A DNA stretch of 15,612 nucleotides. Source: Dokdonella_A sp039926425. GTDB taxonomy: Bacteria > Pseudomonadota > Gammaproteobacteria > Xanthomonadales > Rhodanobacteraceae. Position numbers and translations under genes: made by a program. The first letter of the stretch is position 1. Each line of letters opens with the position of its first letter. The stretch is from contig NZ_JBDSWZ010000060.1 in NCBI RefSeq assembly GCF_039926425.1, positions 1 to 15,612 on the forward strand, read 5' to 3'. Below are positions 1 through 7,466 of the stretch, piece after piece. Below the pieces are notes generated by a model, which ran no database searches, was not told the origin of the DNA, and saw only the letters and a program-made list of their open reading frames with translations.

Positions 1-246
1 CGAAGGATGTTCGCCTTCTGCGACCTCGGGCAGGCGCTCCGCATCGTCCCAGGCCGCGTCGACGGCGCAGCGACCGAGCAGGCTCACCGTGGCCGACGCC
101 GGCAGGCGCGCACGCAAGGTCGATAGCGCGTGGGCATCGGCGGTGCCGTGCACGCAGACGCGCACCGGCGTCGCGTCGGCGCGCGCAACCACTGCATCGA
201 TCCCGTTGCCCCCGGATGACGCTGTGGCGAACGGAAAGGGTTGCAT
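1..246 (-). CDS. Unidentified protein, N-terminal part (gene runs off left edge)
   Basis: An open frame of 82 codons without a stop runs from an ATG at 246 to the window edge. The predicted protein begins MQPFPFATASSGG and continues with an alternating hydrophobic stretch (VRVCVHGTADAHALSTLRARL) typical of a folded alpha/beta domain. I recognise no family. It has no signal peptide and no membrane segment in the visible part. The start is supported by a GGAG Shine-Dalgarno core (252-255 on the plus strand) five bases upstream of the ATG. It is also supported by the divergent arrangement with mrcB, the two genes sharing the 154-base gap 247-400. The plus-strand frame across this region is an upstream extension of the mrcB frame and does not look like PBP1B sequence, so the minus strand is the more likely coding strand. 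Function unknown. Confidence 0.6.
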   Translation of the reverse strand, partial: MQPFPFATASSGGNGIDAVVARADATPVRVCVHGTADAHALSTLRARLPASATVSLLGRCAVDAAWDDAERLPEVAEGEHPS

Positions 247-340
247 CCAGTCTCCGGCGAATTCGCGAACGGCGGCGATTATCGCCGATCCGCACCATGT
301 GGCGTGTAGTTGCGTCTCGCCAGCCCCGATCTGCCGCGGC

Positions 341-346
341 TACACT
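341..346 (+). promoter_or_regulatory. Candidate -10 element upstream of mrcB
   Basis: TACACT matches four of six bases of the sigma-70 -10 consensus and sits in the divergent intergenic region. Transcription from it would start around 353 and give a leader of about 48 bases to the chosen TTG start of mrcB. No convincing -35 box lies at 16-18 bases: the nearest candidate, TTGCGT at 310-315, is 25 bases away. This is a weak prediction. Confidence 0.25.
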
Positions 347-400
347 CCGGCCCGAGTCCCGCGCAGCGACCGATCGCGCGCCTACCACCGGAATGTCCGC

Positions 401-2692
401 TTGTCTTTTTTCTCCAGTTCGTTGAGCGTGCTCGCCGTGCTCTGGCGCATCTTTCGCATTCCGCTCCTGATCGCGACCGGTCTCGCGATCGGGTTCCTGC
501 TGCCGTACGCGTTCTATCTCGATCGCGAGGTGCGCAGCCGTTTCGACGATCTGTCGTGGCAGATCCCGAGCCGCGTGTATGCGCGTCCGCTGCAATTGGC
601 GCCGGGGTTGCCGATGAAACCCGACGTGCTCGAACTGGAGCTCGCCGCCGCGCGTTACGTCGACGATCCGCAGGCGACCTTGCCCGGAACGTGGCATCGC
701 GAGGGCGCGCGCTTCACGATTTCGCGTCGCGCTTTCATCTACCTCGACGGTCGCGAGCGTGAGAAACGGATCGGCGTGACGATCGCCGACGGACGCGTGT
801 CGCAACTGGTCGACGCCGATTCCGGCGCGGCGATGGCGAGCGTGCGGCTGGATCCAGCGCGCATCGCGACACTTTACGGCGAGCTGCAGGAAGACCGGCG
901 CTACGTCACGCTCGGAGAGATTCCGCCGCTGTTGCTGAGCGGTCTGCAGGCCGTCGAGGACCGGGATTTCAAGAGCCACCACGGCATCGACACCGTGGCG
1001 ATCCTGCGTGCGGCATGGGCGAACCTCGTTGCAGGCCACGTGGTGCAGGGTGGTTCGACGCTGACCCAGCAGCTGGTCAAGAATCTGTTCCTCGATCGCG
1101 GCCAGACGTTCGCGCGCAAGCTCAACGAAGCGCTGCTGTCGCTGCTGATCGAAGCGCGCTACGACAAGAAGCGCATCCTCGAGGCGTACGTCAACGAAGT
1201 GTTCCTCGGACAGCAGGGCGCACAAGCGGTGCACGGATTCGCGGCGGCCAGCGAGTTTTATTTCGGACGCGACCTGCGTGGACTCGGGCCCGCCGACATC
1301 GCGCTGCTGGTCGGCATGGTGCAGGGTCCGAGCCTGTACGATCCGCGCCGCAATCCAGATCGCGCGCTGACCCGGCGCAACATCGTGCTCGGCGCGTTCC
1401 GCGATACCGGACTGATCGACGATGCGACCTCCGCCGCGGCCAGCAAACAGCCGATCGGAACCGCCGCGAACGCCACGCTGCCGCGCGACCGCTATCCGGC
1501 ATTTCTCGAACTGGTGCGCCGCCAGTTGAAACAGGATTACCCCGACACCGAACTCAACAGTGCCGGACTCGCAATCCACACCACGTTGGCGCCGTCGGTG
1601 CAGTCACTGGGCGAGGGTGCGATCGACAAGGCCCTGACCGCGCTCGGCAAGCGCGGCGAAGCGGTGCAGGCCGCACTCGTGGTCACCGGCGCGCACGATG
1701 GCGAAGTGCAGGCGATGATCGGCAGTCGCGACGTCGATGAGCCCGGATTCAATCGCGCGCTCGATGCCCTGCGGCCGATCGGATCGCTGGTGAAACCGTT
1801 CGTCAACCTCGTTGCGCTCGCGCAGCCGCAGCGCTATTCGCTCGCAACGCTGCTCGACGACAGCGCGATCGACATGCTGCAGCCGAATGGCACGCGCTGG
1901 CGTCCGGAAAACGATGACCACCAGACGCATGGCCAGGTGCTGCTGATCGACGCGCTGGCCGAAAGCTGGAACCTCGCGACGATCCATCTGGGCCAGCGCA
2001 TCGGCATTGATCGCGTGCACGGATTTCTGGCATCGTTCGGTCTTGGCCGCGACATCAATCCGAATCCATCGATGTTGCTCGGCGCAGTGGATTTGAGCCC
2101 CTTCGACGTCGCACGTCTGTATCAATACCTCGCATCCGATGGGCACGCGTTGCCGCTGCGCGCGTTGCGCGGCGTGCTGGATGCGCAGGGGCGGGCATTG
2201 ACGCGGTACACGGTGAAGCCCGGCGCAAGCGATTACGCGAACGCGACGCGTCTGGTCACCTATGCGATGCAGCAGGTTGCGATCAGCGGCACCGCACACG
2301 CGATCACCGATTCGGGGCTCGGCTGGCTGCACGCCGCCGGCAAGACCGGTACCAGCGATACGCAGCGCGATTCGTGGTTCGCCGGATTCACCGGCGACTC
2401 GCTCGCCGTCGCGTGGGTCGGGCGCGATGACAATAAACCCACGGGACTGTTTGGCGCCACCGGCGGGCTGCGCATCTGGATCGAACTGATGAAGCGGCTT
2501 CCCACGACGCCGCTGGTCGTGCCGCAGGACGGAATCGAGCGCGCGTGGATCGCGCCTGCCTCCGGCAAGCGCACCGACTCGGCGTGCGCGCGCGCACGTG
2601 AACTGCCGTTTGCAGTGGGGTATCCGCCGAGCGAGGAGGAGAACTGCCCGCTCGATCAGTTGCGCGAGTTCTTCAAGGGCAGCAGCAATTGA
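401..2692 (+). CDS. mrcB: Penicillin-binding protein 1B, bifunctional peptidoglycan glycosyltransferase/transpeptidase
   Basis: This class A PBP polymerises lipid II into glycan strands and cross-links the stem peptides in the periplasm. From the TTG at 401 it is 763 residues, close to the usual PBP1B size. Visible in order are a short cytoplasmic tail, a signal-anchor helix (about 20-40) and a UB2H-like regulatory region (about 50-140, including SRVYARPL). The GT51 domain follows, with the EDRDF motif (catalytic Glu186) and QGGSTLTQQ (from 216). The transpeptidase domain has SLVK (nucleophile Ser462), SWN (522-524) and KTGTS (648-652). UB2H is the docking site for the LpoB activator in E. 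coli PBP1B. The same frame is open back to a GTG at 89, but residues before 401 do not resemble PBP1B and overlap the divergent gene. TTG 401 has a GGAA core seven bases upstream. TTG 422 or GTG 299 are less likely alternatives. The C-terminus is short after the transpeptidase domain and carries two cysteines. Function is secure; the exact start is not. Confidence 0.93.
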   Translation: MSFFSSSLSVLAVLWRIFRIPLLIATGLAIGFLLPYAFYLDREVRSRFDDLSWQIPSRVYARPLQLAPGLPMKPDVLELELAAARYVDDPQATLPGTWHREGARFTISRRAFIYLDGREREKRIGVTIADGRVSQLVDADSGAAMASVRLDPARIATLYGELQEDRRYVTLGEIPPLLLSGLQAVEDRDFKSHHGIDTVAILRAAWANLVAGHVVQGGSTLTQQLVKNLFLDRGQTFARKLNEALLSLLIEARYDKKRILEAYVNEVFLGQQGAQAVHGFAAASEFYFGRDLRGLGPADIALLVGMVQGPSLYDPRRNPDRALTRRNIVLGAFRDTGLIDDATSAAASKQPIGTAANATLPRDRYPAFLELVRRQLKQDYPDTELNSAGLAIHTTLAPSVQSLGEGAIDKALTALGKRGEAVQAALVVTGAHDGEVQAMIGSRDVDEPGFNRALDALRPIGSLVKPFVNLVALAQPQRYSLATLLDDSAIDMLQPNGTRWRPENDDHQTHGQVLLIDALAESWNLATIHLGQRIGIDRVHGFLASFGLGRDINPNPSMLLGAVDLSPFDVARLYQYLASDGHALPLRALRGVLDAQGRALTRYTVKPGASDYANATRLVTYAMQQVAISGTAHAITDSGLGWLHAAGKTGTSDTQRDSWFAGFTGDSLAVAWVGRDDNKPTGLFGATGGLRIWIELMKRLPTTPLVVPQDGIERAWIAPASGKRTDSACARARELPFAVGYPPSEEENCPLDQLREFFKGSSN

Positions 2693-2783
2693 CGTCGACA
2701 TGCGAAACTAGGCGCGCAAGATCGCTCGCTGTTCATCCTCATCGTTGCATCGTCGACAACCGTTCAGACCGCCCACAGACCCC

Positions 2784-3311
2784 ATGAATCCACGTTTCGC
2801 CATTCCCCTTGTTGTCGCCGCCGCGACATTGTTCGGTTGCACCCAGTCGGGTCCGCCGACACCGGCCGTCAAGCCGGCCGGCCCTGCTGCCAACGCGGTT
2901 GCGTCGCTCCACGCGATCCGTGCGGCGGGCGACGGCGTTGATTCCGCCGTCACCGTGCAGCCGCTGCGTGATGCGGCGATCGATGGTTTTCTCAAGAAGG
3001 CGCACGACGCGGAAGCACACGGCGATTTTCCCGCTGCGATCGCCGCGACGGACAGCGCCCTCAAACTGGCGCCGGAGGCTCCCGATATCCTGCAGTATCG
3101 GGCGGAACTCGACATCGGCACCGGCGAATGGGCGAAAGCCGACGCGTTGGCAATGCGAAGTTTTGGTCTTGGCCCCAAAGTGGGTGCGTTGTGCGCGCGC
3201 AATTGGCAGACGGTGATCGAGGCGCGCACTGCAATGAACGATGCACCGACGGTCACCGCGGCCAGGCAGCGGTTGAAGGAATGCCGCATCGCGCCGCGCC
3301 TGCGCATGTGA
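2784..3311 (+). CDS. Small TPR-containing lipoprotein
   Basis: The product has 175 residues. The N-terminus MNPRFAIPLVVAAATLFG followed by Cys19 is a signal peptide with a lipobox (LFG-C), so a diacylated Cys19 and membrane anchoring in the periplasm are expected. After a Pro/Ala-rich linker (about 20-50), residues about 70-145 form helical pairs in the tetratricopeptide pattern (FLKKAHDAEAHGDFPAAIAA, then APDILQYRAELDIGTGEWAKA). This indicates one and a half to two TPR-like repeats, a protein-interaction scaffold. The frame opens 13 codons earlier, but the ATG at 2784 places the signal peptide at the true N-terminus. No clear Shine-Dalgarno is present. It lies 91 bases downstream of mrcB on the same strand. 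A link to cell-wall synthesis, for example as a PBP1B-associated lipoprotein, is only positional inference; the sequence does not resemble LpoB as I know it. Binding partner unknown. Confidence 0.8.
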   Translation: MNPRFAIPLVVAAATLFGCTQSGPPTPAVKPAGPAANAVASLHAIRAAGDGVDSAVTVQPLRDAAIDGFLKKAHDAEAHGDFPAAIAATDSALKLAPEAPDILQYRAELDIGTGEWAKADALAMRSFGLGPKVGALCARNWQTVIEARTAMNDAPTVTAARQRLKECRIAPRLRM

Positions 3312-3419
3312 GCACGCGAGCGCCTCCGCGCTCCGCTGCCGCATCTTCTCCGGTTCAAGGTTCCCATCATCGACTCTTCTGCCCAACTTCTCGGAGCCGA
3401 CGGCCCCTTCGCGCGTGAC

Positions 3420-5273
3420 GTGCCGGGGTTCGCGCCGCGCGCGTCGCAGCAAGTGATGGCAGAGGCTGTCGAAGAAGCGATCGCGGATCGCCAGATTCTG
3501 GTGGCCGAAGCCGGCACCGGCACCGGCAAGACTTTCGCGTACCTCGTGCCTGCGCTGATGTCCGGCAAGCGGGTGATCGTATCGACCGGCACGAAAACGC
3601 TGCAGGACCAGTTGTTCCATCGCGATCTGCCCCGCGTCCGTGGCGTGCTCGGCGCACGCGTGTCGGCCGCATTGCTTAAAGGGCGCGCCAATTACCTGTG
3701 CCTTCATCGGCTCGATCAGGCGGTTCAGGAAGGCCGCTTCACCAGTCGCGACCAGGCGTCGCAACTGCACGCGATCCGTACATGGGCGCAGCGCACCGCT
3801 TCGGGGGACCGAGGCGAGCTTGCCGAGATCGCGGAAGATTCCTCATTGTGGCCGCGCGTCACGTCGACCACCGAGAACTGCCTCGGCTCTGATTGCCCGA
3901 AGTTCACCGATTGCTTCGTGGTGAAGGCGCGCCGCGCCGCGCAGGAAGCCGACATCGTCGTCGTGAATCATCATCTGTTGTTTGCCGACCTTGCGATCAA
4001 GCAGGAAGGATTCGGCGAGATCCTGCCCGGCGCACACGCATTCATCCTCGACGAGGCGCACCAGATTCCAGAACTCGCCGGTCAGTTCTTTTCGGTCACG
4101 TTGTCGGCGCGGCAGTTGAACGAACTTGCGGGCGACGCGCTCGCTGAATGCGCGAGCGTCAGTGGCGCACTCGCTGCGTTGCAGCCGGTGATCGATCCGG
4201 TGAACGCAAGCGTCAAGCGGTTGCGTCTCGCGCTTGATCGTTTCCCGGCGAAAGGCGCGTTCATCCAGATCGAAAGCGATCGCGACGTGCTAACCGAACT
4301 GACGCAGCTGCGCGAAGCGCTCGATGCACTTGCCCGCGTGCTCGAACAGCAGGCAGACCGCAGCCGCGGACTTGCGAGCGTGAGCGAACGCGCGACCGAA
4401 CAGGCCTCCCGACTGTCGCATCTCACCGACGGCAGCGCGCGCGACTCGGTGCACTGGTACGAACTGTCGCCGCACGGGTTTGCATTCCACGCGACACCGC
4501 TGGATCTCGCGCCGCCGCTGCGCGAGTTGCGCGCGCAAAGCCGCGCGGCATGGATCTTCACGTCGGCCACGCTGTCGGTTGGCGGACACTTCACCCATTT
4601 CTCGCGCCAGCTCGGCCTCGACGATCCGGTCGAACTGTGTCTCGACAGTCCGTTCGATTTCAAAACGCAGGCACTCGCGTATCTGCCGACCGGACTGCCC
4701 GATCCATCGGCAATCGATTACGTGGATCGCGTCGTCGACGCGGCGGTGCCCGTGCTGGAAGCGTCGCGGGGACGCGCGTTCCTGTTGTTCACCTCGCATC
4801 GCGCGTTGCGCCGCGCGGCCGAGTTGTTGCCGTCGCGCGTGCCGTTTCCCTTGTTCGTGCAGGGCACTGCGCCGCGCAACCGTCTGCTCGAAGCGTTTCG
4901 CGCATCGGGCAACGGTGTGCTGCTGGGTGCCGCGAGTTTCTGGGAAGGTGTGGACGTTGCAGGCGAGGCTCTCAGCGTGGTGGTCATCGACAAGTTGCCG
5001 TTCGCGGCACCTGATGATCCGGTGCTGGTCGCCCGACTCGATGCATTGCGCGACACCGGCGGCAATCCATTCACCGACTGGCAGATCCCTGCCGCAGTGA
5101 TTGCGCTCAAGCAGGGCGCCGGACGACTGATCCGCGACGTGCACGATCGCGGCGTACTGATGCTGTGCGACCCGAGGCTGACGTCGCGTGGTTACGGAAA
5201 ACTGTTTCTGGCGAGCCTTCCGCCGCTGCCGCGCACGCGCGATTTCGCCGACGTGGCGGCGTTCTTCCGGTAA
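3420..5273 (+). CDS. yoaA: YoaA/DinG-family ATP-dependent DNA helicase with Fe-S cluster
   Basis: This is an XPD/DinG-type superfamily 2 helicase that unwinds DNA 5' to 3', probably in repair or replication-fork rescue. E. coli YoaA works with the chi (HolC) subunit. Counting from the GTG at 3420 there are 617 residues, nearer YoaA than the longer DinG. Walker A is AGTGTGKT (31-38). Four cysteines suited to a [4Fe-4S] cluster are Cys94, Cys154, Cys159 and Cys165. The DEAH box is at 211-214. The second RecA-like domain contains SATLS, FTSHRAL, FWEGVD and the arginine-rich motif QGAGRLIR (565-572). The start is uncertain. The frame is open upstream to the stop of the lipoprotein gene and encodes IDSSAQLLGADGPFARD just before position 3420, which looks like the normal N-terminus of this family. 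No ATG, GTG or TTG precedes it in frame. The real start may be non-standard (ATC at 3366 or 3369, after an AAGG at 3357-3360). GTG 3420 has no Shine-Dalgarno. Confidence 0.92.
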   Translation: MPGFAPRASQQVMAEAVEEAIADRQILVAEAGTGTGKTFAYLVPALMSGKRVIVSTGTKTLQDQLFHRDLPRVRGVLGARVSAALLKGRANYLCLHRLDQAVQEGRFTSRDQASQLHAIRTWAQRTASGDRGELAEIAEDSSLWPRVTSTTENCLGSDCPKFTDCFVVKARRAAQEADIVVVNHHLLFADLAIKQEGFGEILPGAHAFILDEAHQIPELAGQFFSVTLSARQLNELAGDALAECASVSGALAALQPVIDPVNASVKRLRLALDRFPAKGAFIQIESDRDVLTELTQLREALDALARVLEQQADRSRGLASVSERATEQASRLSHLTDGSARDSVHWYELSPHGFAFHATPLDLAPPLRELRAQSRAAWIFTSATLSVGGHFTHFSRQLGLDDPVELCLDSPFDFKTQALAYLPTGLPDPSAIDYVDRVVDAAVPVLEASRGRAFLLFTSHRALRRAAELLPSRVPFPLFVQGTAPRNRLLEAFRASGNGVLLGAASFWEGVDVAGEALSVVVIDKLPFAAPDDPVLVARLDALRDTGGNPFTDWQIPAAVIALKQGAGRLIRDVHDRGVLMLCDPRLTSRGYGKLFLASLPPLPRTRDFADVAAFFR

Positions 5274-5466
5274 GGCGATCATGCCGTTGTCGACCACAGG
5301 TCGCTGTCCGGTTTCGCGCGGTGTGCGACGACCATATGCAAAAAGCGTAGCGCGCCAAGATCGAAGCGCTTCAGCCGCACCAAGACCCGCCACGACGCGT
5401 CTTGCATCTGGCGGGCGCGATTTCCTTCGTTGCGGCGCTGCCGCTTCGCCCTGCGCCTGCCGCTTG

Positions 5467-5475
5467 TGCTAAAAC
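5467..5475 (+). promoter_or_regulatory. Candidate extended -10 promoter of the sulfotransferase gene
   Basis: TGC immediately followed by TAAAAC forms an extended -10 element (TGn plus four of six -10 bases). The predicted start near 5482 would leave a leader of about 23 bases before the ATG at 5505. The -35 side is weak (TTCGCC at 5445-5450, spacing 19). The element lies inside the open frame upstream of 5505, which argues against starting the protein at 5430. Confidence 0.4.
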
Positions 5476-5504
5476 CTTGCGGGCTTTCGCATTCGACGCA
5501 CCTC

Positions 5505-7112
5505 ATGTCCTCTTCGCCATCGTCGTCCCGCGCCCGACCGCGCCTGGCCGGTATTCCATCGCGCGCGGCGGCAAACGTGGCGTTCGCCGAAGGGCTGCTC
5601 GAGCGCGGCGATGGTGAGGGCGCGATGAAGGCCCTGAATGCGTTGCTGACACAGGCGCCCGATCATCCGGAGCTGCTGCGACTGCATGCGCTCGCGTGGC
5701 TTCGGCAAGGCAAACCCGAGCAGGCGATTGACGATCTCCGTCGCGCGCGGGCGCAATGGCCCGATGACGGTTTGCTGATGTGCCAGTTGGGCATTGCTCT
5801 CGCGCAAGGCGGGGATCTGGCCGGCGCCGAACGCGCGTTCCGCGATGCAACCGTGCTCGATCCGATGTTGGCGGATGCCTGGTACAACCTCGGGCATGCG
5901 CTCGACGTGCGCACCGATACCGCAGGCGCGGCGCTTGCGTTCGAACAATTGCTGACGATCGATCCGGGTCACCTGCGCGCACGCGTCCAATATGCGGAGA
6001 TGCTGAAGATGCTCGGCCGACTGGGCGACGCCGAGAGCGAACTGCGTGCCGTGCTGATGCGCGATCCGGATTCGATCTCCGCATGGGTCGGCCTGTCGAA
6101 CCTGAAGACGTTCACGCCGGATGCCGACGATCTCGAACGCCTGCGGGGGTTGCACGCAAGCGACAAGATACCTGGCGCGCGGCGGGTCGACTTCGCGTTT
6201 GCATGCGCTTCGCTTCTCGAATCGGCGGGACGCTACCCCGAGGCATTTGCTCTCATCGCCGCGGCAAATGCGGGAAAGCACGCCACGATTCGCTGGGATG
6301 CGGCTGCCGTGACGCGGCTGGTCGACGACATCCTCGGCCAGTTCGGCGCACTGTCATCCGCGCCCGCGGCTTCGCGCGGACGTGAAGTCATCTTTCTCGT
6401 CGGCATGCCGCGCTCGGGTTCGACGTTGGCCGAGCAGATCCTGTCGACCCATCCGCGCGTCCAGGGCGGCGGCGAGCGCAACGAGATTGTCGAGACCTTG
6501 CTGGACGAATCGCGCCGTCGCGGACAAGGATTTCCGTACTGGGTGTCCTACGCGGACGATTCGGACTGGGCCCGTCTCGGCGTGCAGTACCTCGATCGCT
6601 GCGCGGCATGGCGAGACACGCGCGCGTCGTTTACCAACAAGACGCTGACCAACTGGCAGACGCTCGGCGCGATTCGCCGCATGTTGCCCGGCGCGCACGT
6701 GATCCATTGTCAGCGCGATCCGCTCGAAATGCTGTGGAGCGCTTACAAGCACCACTTCGGCGAAGCGCAGTTCTTCAGCTACGACCTCGATGACCTGTGC
6801 GCGTTCTGGAACGACAGCGAACGCGCGATGCGATTCTGGTCGCGGTCGTTTCCTGGCTGGGTCCATGCGCACGTCTATGAAGACCTGATCGCTCAACCGG
6901 ACGCGACCATTCGCGCGCTGCTGGACCATTGCGGGCTCGCGTTCGACCCGGCTTGCATGCAGTTTCAGAACAATCGTCGCGATGTCCGTACATCGAGTGC
7001 GAGTCAGGTCCGCCAACCGCTGCGGCGCAGCGAGTTGGCGTCAGACCGGTACGGAGCCACGCTCGATCCCATTCGCCAGCGTATCGCTGCGCTGCAGCGT
7101 GGAATCACCTGA
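5505..7112 (+). CDS. TPR-repeat sulfotransferase
   Basis: The protein has 535 residues. The N-terminal half (about 20-205) is built of tetratricopeptide repeats, with recurrent motifs such as HALAWLRQGKPEQAIDDLRRA, MCQLGIALAQGGDLAGAERA and WYNLGHALDVRTDTAGAALA. The C-terminal half is a PAPS-dependent sulfotransferase fold. The 5'-phosphosulfate loop is GMPRSGSTLAEQIL (300-313) and the 3'-phosphate-binding segment is CQRDPLEMLWSAY (from 402). The family transfers sulfate from PAPS to an acceptor; TPR-sulfotransferase fusions are common in Xanthomonadales and related bacteria, but substrates are mostly unknown. There is no signal peptide, so it is probably cytoplasmic. The ATG at 5505 follows a candidate extended -10 element. 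The frame is open 25 codons further up, but that part (MRRCRFALRLP) looks like translated leader. It is flanked by gaps of 231 and 354 bases, so it is probably monocistronic. Acceptor not predictable. Confidence 0.88.
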   Translation: MSSSPSSSRARPRLAGIPSRAAANVAFAEGLLERGDGEGAMKALNALLTQAPDHPELLRLHALAWLRQGKPEQAIDDLRRARAQWPDDGLLMCQLGIALAQGGDLAGAERAFRDATVLDPMLADAWYNLGHALDVRTDTAGAALAFEQLLTIDPGHLRARVQYAEMLKMLGRLGDAESELRAVLMRDPDSISAWVGLSNLKTFTPDADDLERLRGLHASDKIPGARRVDFAFACASLLESAGRYPEAFALIAAANAGKHATIRWDAAAVTRLVDDILGQFGALSSAPAASRGREVIFLVGMPRSGSTLAEQILSTHPRVQGGGERNEIVETLLDESRRRGQGFPYWVSYADDSDWARLGVQYLDRCAAWRDTRASFTNKTLTNWQTLGAIRRMLPGAHVIHCQRDPLEMLWSAYKHHFGEAQFFSYDLDDLCAFWNDSERAMRFWSRSFPGWVHAHVYEDLIAQPDATIRALLDHCGLAFDPACMQFQNNRRDVRTSSASQVRQPLRRSELASDRYGATLDPIRQRIAALQRGIT

Positions 7113-7466
7113 ACGCGACCTCGCGATCGTCCGGTTACGCACTCGAATGTAAATGGTGTCGCTGGGGTTTGATGCCGGAAGCACGACGTGGTATCAAGAG
7201 AATTGCTGCCTTTGGCGGCACGTGGATCAGGTAGGATTTCGCGTAGATATTCCGGCATTTGGCGGTCCCCCTGAAGAGCGCGGGAGCGCGTTGGCCGGTC
7301 GCCGCGACGGATCTTATTTCGCAACAGGACTTGTTCGGTTGACATCGCGGCATCCTGAACTCGGGTTTCCAACCGGTTATGGATGCAGGCGGTGTCGTTT
7401 GCTTGGAGTCGTCACGTGGATCGTCGATCCGTCGGACGGCAAATATTCGTTTGGAAGGGAGTACAC
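7113..7466. other. 354-base non-coding leader between sulfotransferase and S8 protease genes
   Basis: No convincing gene lies here; short open frames on both strands have implausible compositions. The stretch is visibly richer in A/T than its surroundings. It contains a TTGACA at 7339-7344, a perfect -35 consensus but without a -10 box at normal distance. It also contains an 8-base palindrome AACCGGTT at 7371-7378 and a 13-base palindrome GGATCGTCGATCC at 7418-7430. These could be operator sites or a small hairpin in the protease mRNA leader. No terminator for the sulfotransferase gene was seen. No riboswitch class was recognised. Confidence 0.4.
7455..7461 (+). promoter_or_regulatory. Strong ribosome binding site of the S8 protease gene
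   Basis: AAGGGAG lies five bases upstream of the ATG at 7467. It is the best Shine-Dalgarno in the window and fixes the start 28 codons downstream of the first possible start in this frame (7383). Confidence 0.8.

Noticed and set aside
89..400. Upstream extension of the mrcB frame from a GTG at 89
   Set aside because: The added residues do not resemble PBP1B, contain no membrane anchor, and overlap a divergent gene with its own Shine-Dalgarno.
1604..2701. Antisense open frame of 365 codons opposite mrcB
   Set aside because: The opposite strand encodes the PBP1B transpeptidase domain with SLVK, SWN and KTGTS motifs; no independent evidence for the antisense frame.
3128..3418. Plus-strand open frame between the lipoprotein and helicase genes
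   Set aside because: It overlaps the lipoprotein in another frame and has an Arg/Ser/Pro-rich composition; considered only as a possible source of a frameshifted helicase start.
4290..5393. Antisense open frame of 367 codons opposite the helicase
   Set aside because: It mirrors the coding frame of a clear helicase and has low-complexity Arg/Gln/Ala composition; a GC-bias artefact.
5363..5404. GAAGCGCTTC palindrome and CAAGAC/GTCTTG inverted repeat in the gap after the helicase gene
   Set aside because: Short repeats of this kind are frequent in GC-rich DNA; no adjacent promoter or T-tract gives them meaning.
7339..7344. TTGACA as the -35 box of a protease promoter
   Set aside because: A perfect hexamer, but position 7362-7367 (17-base spacing) reads CGGGTT, and no -10-like sequence occurs at 16-18 bases.
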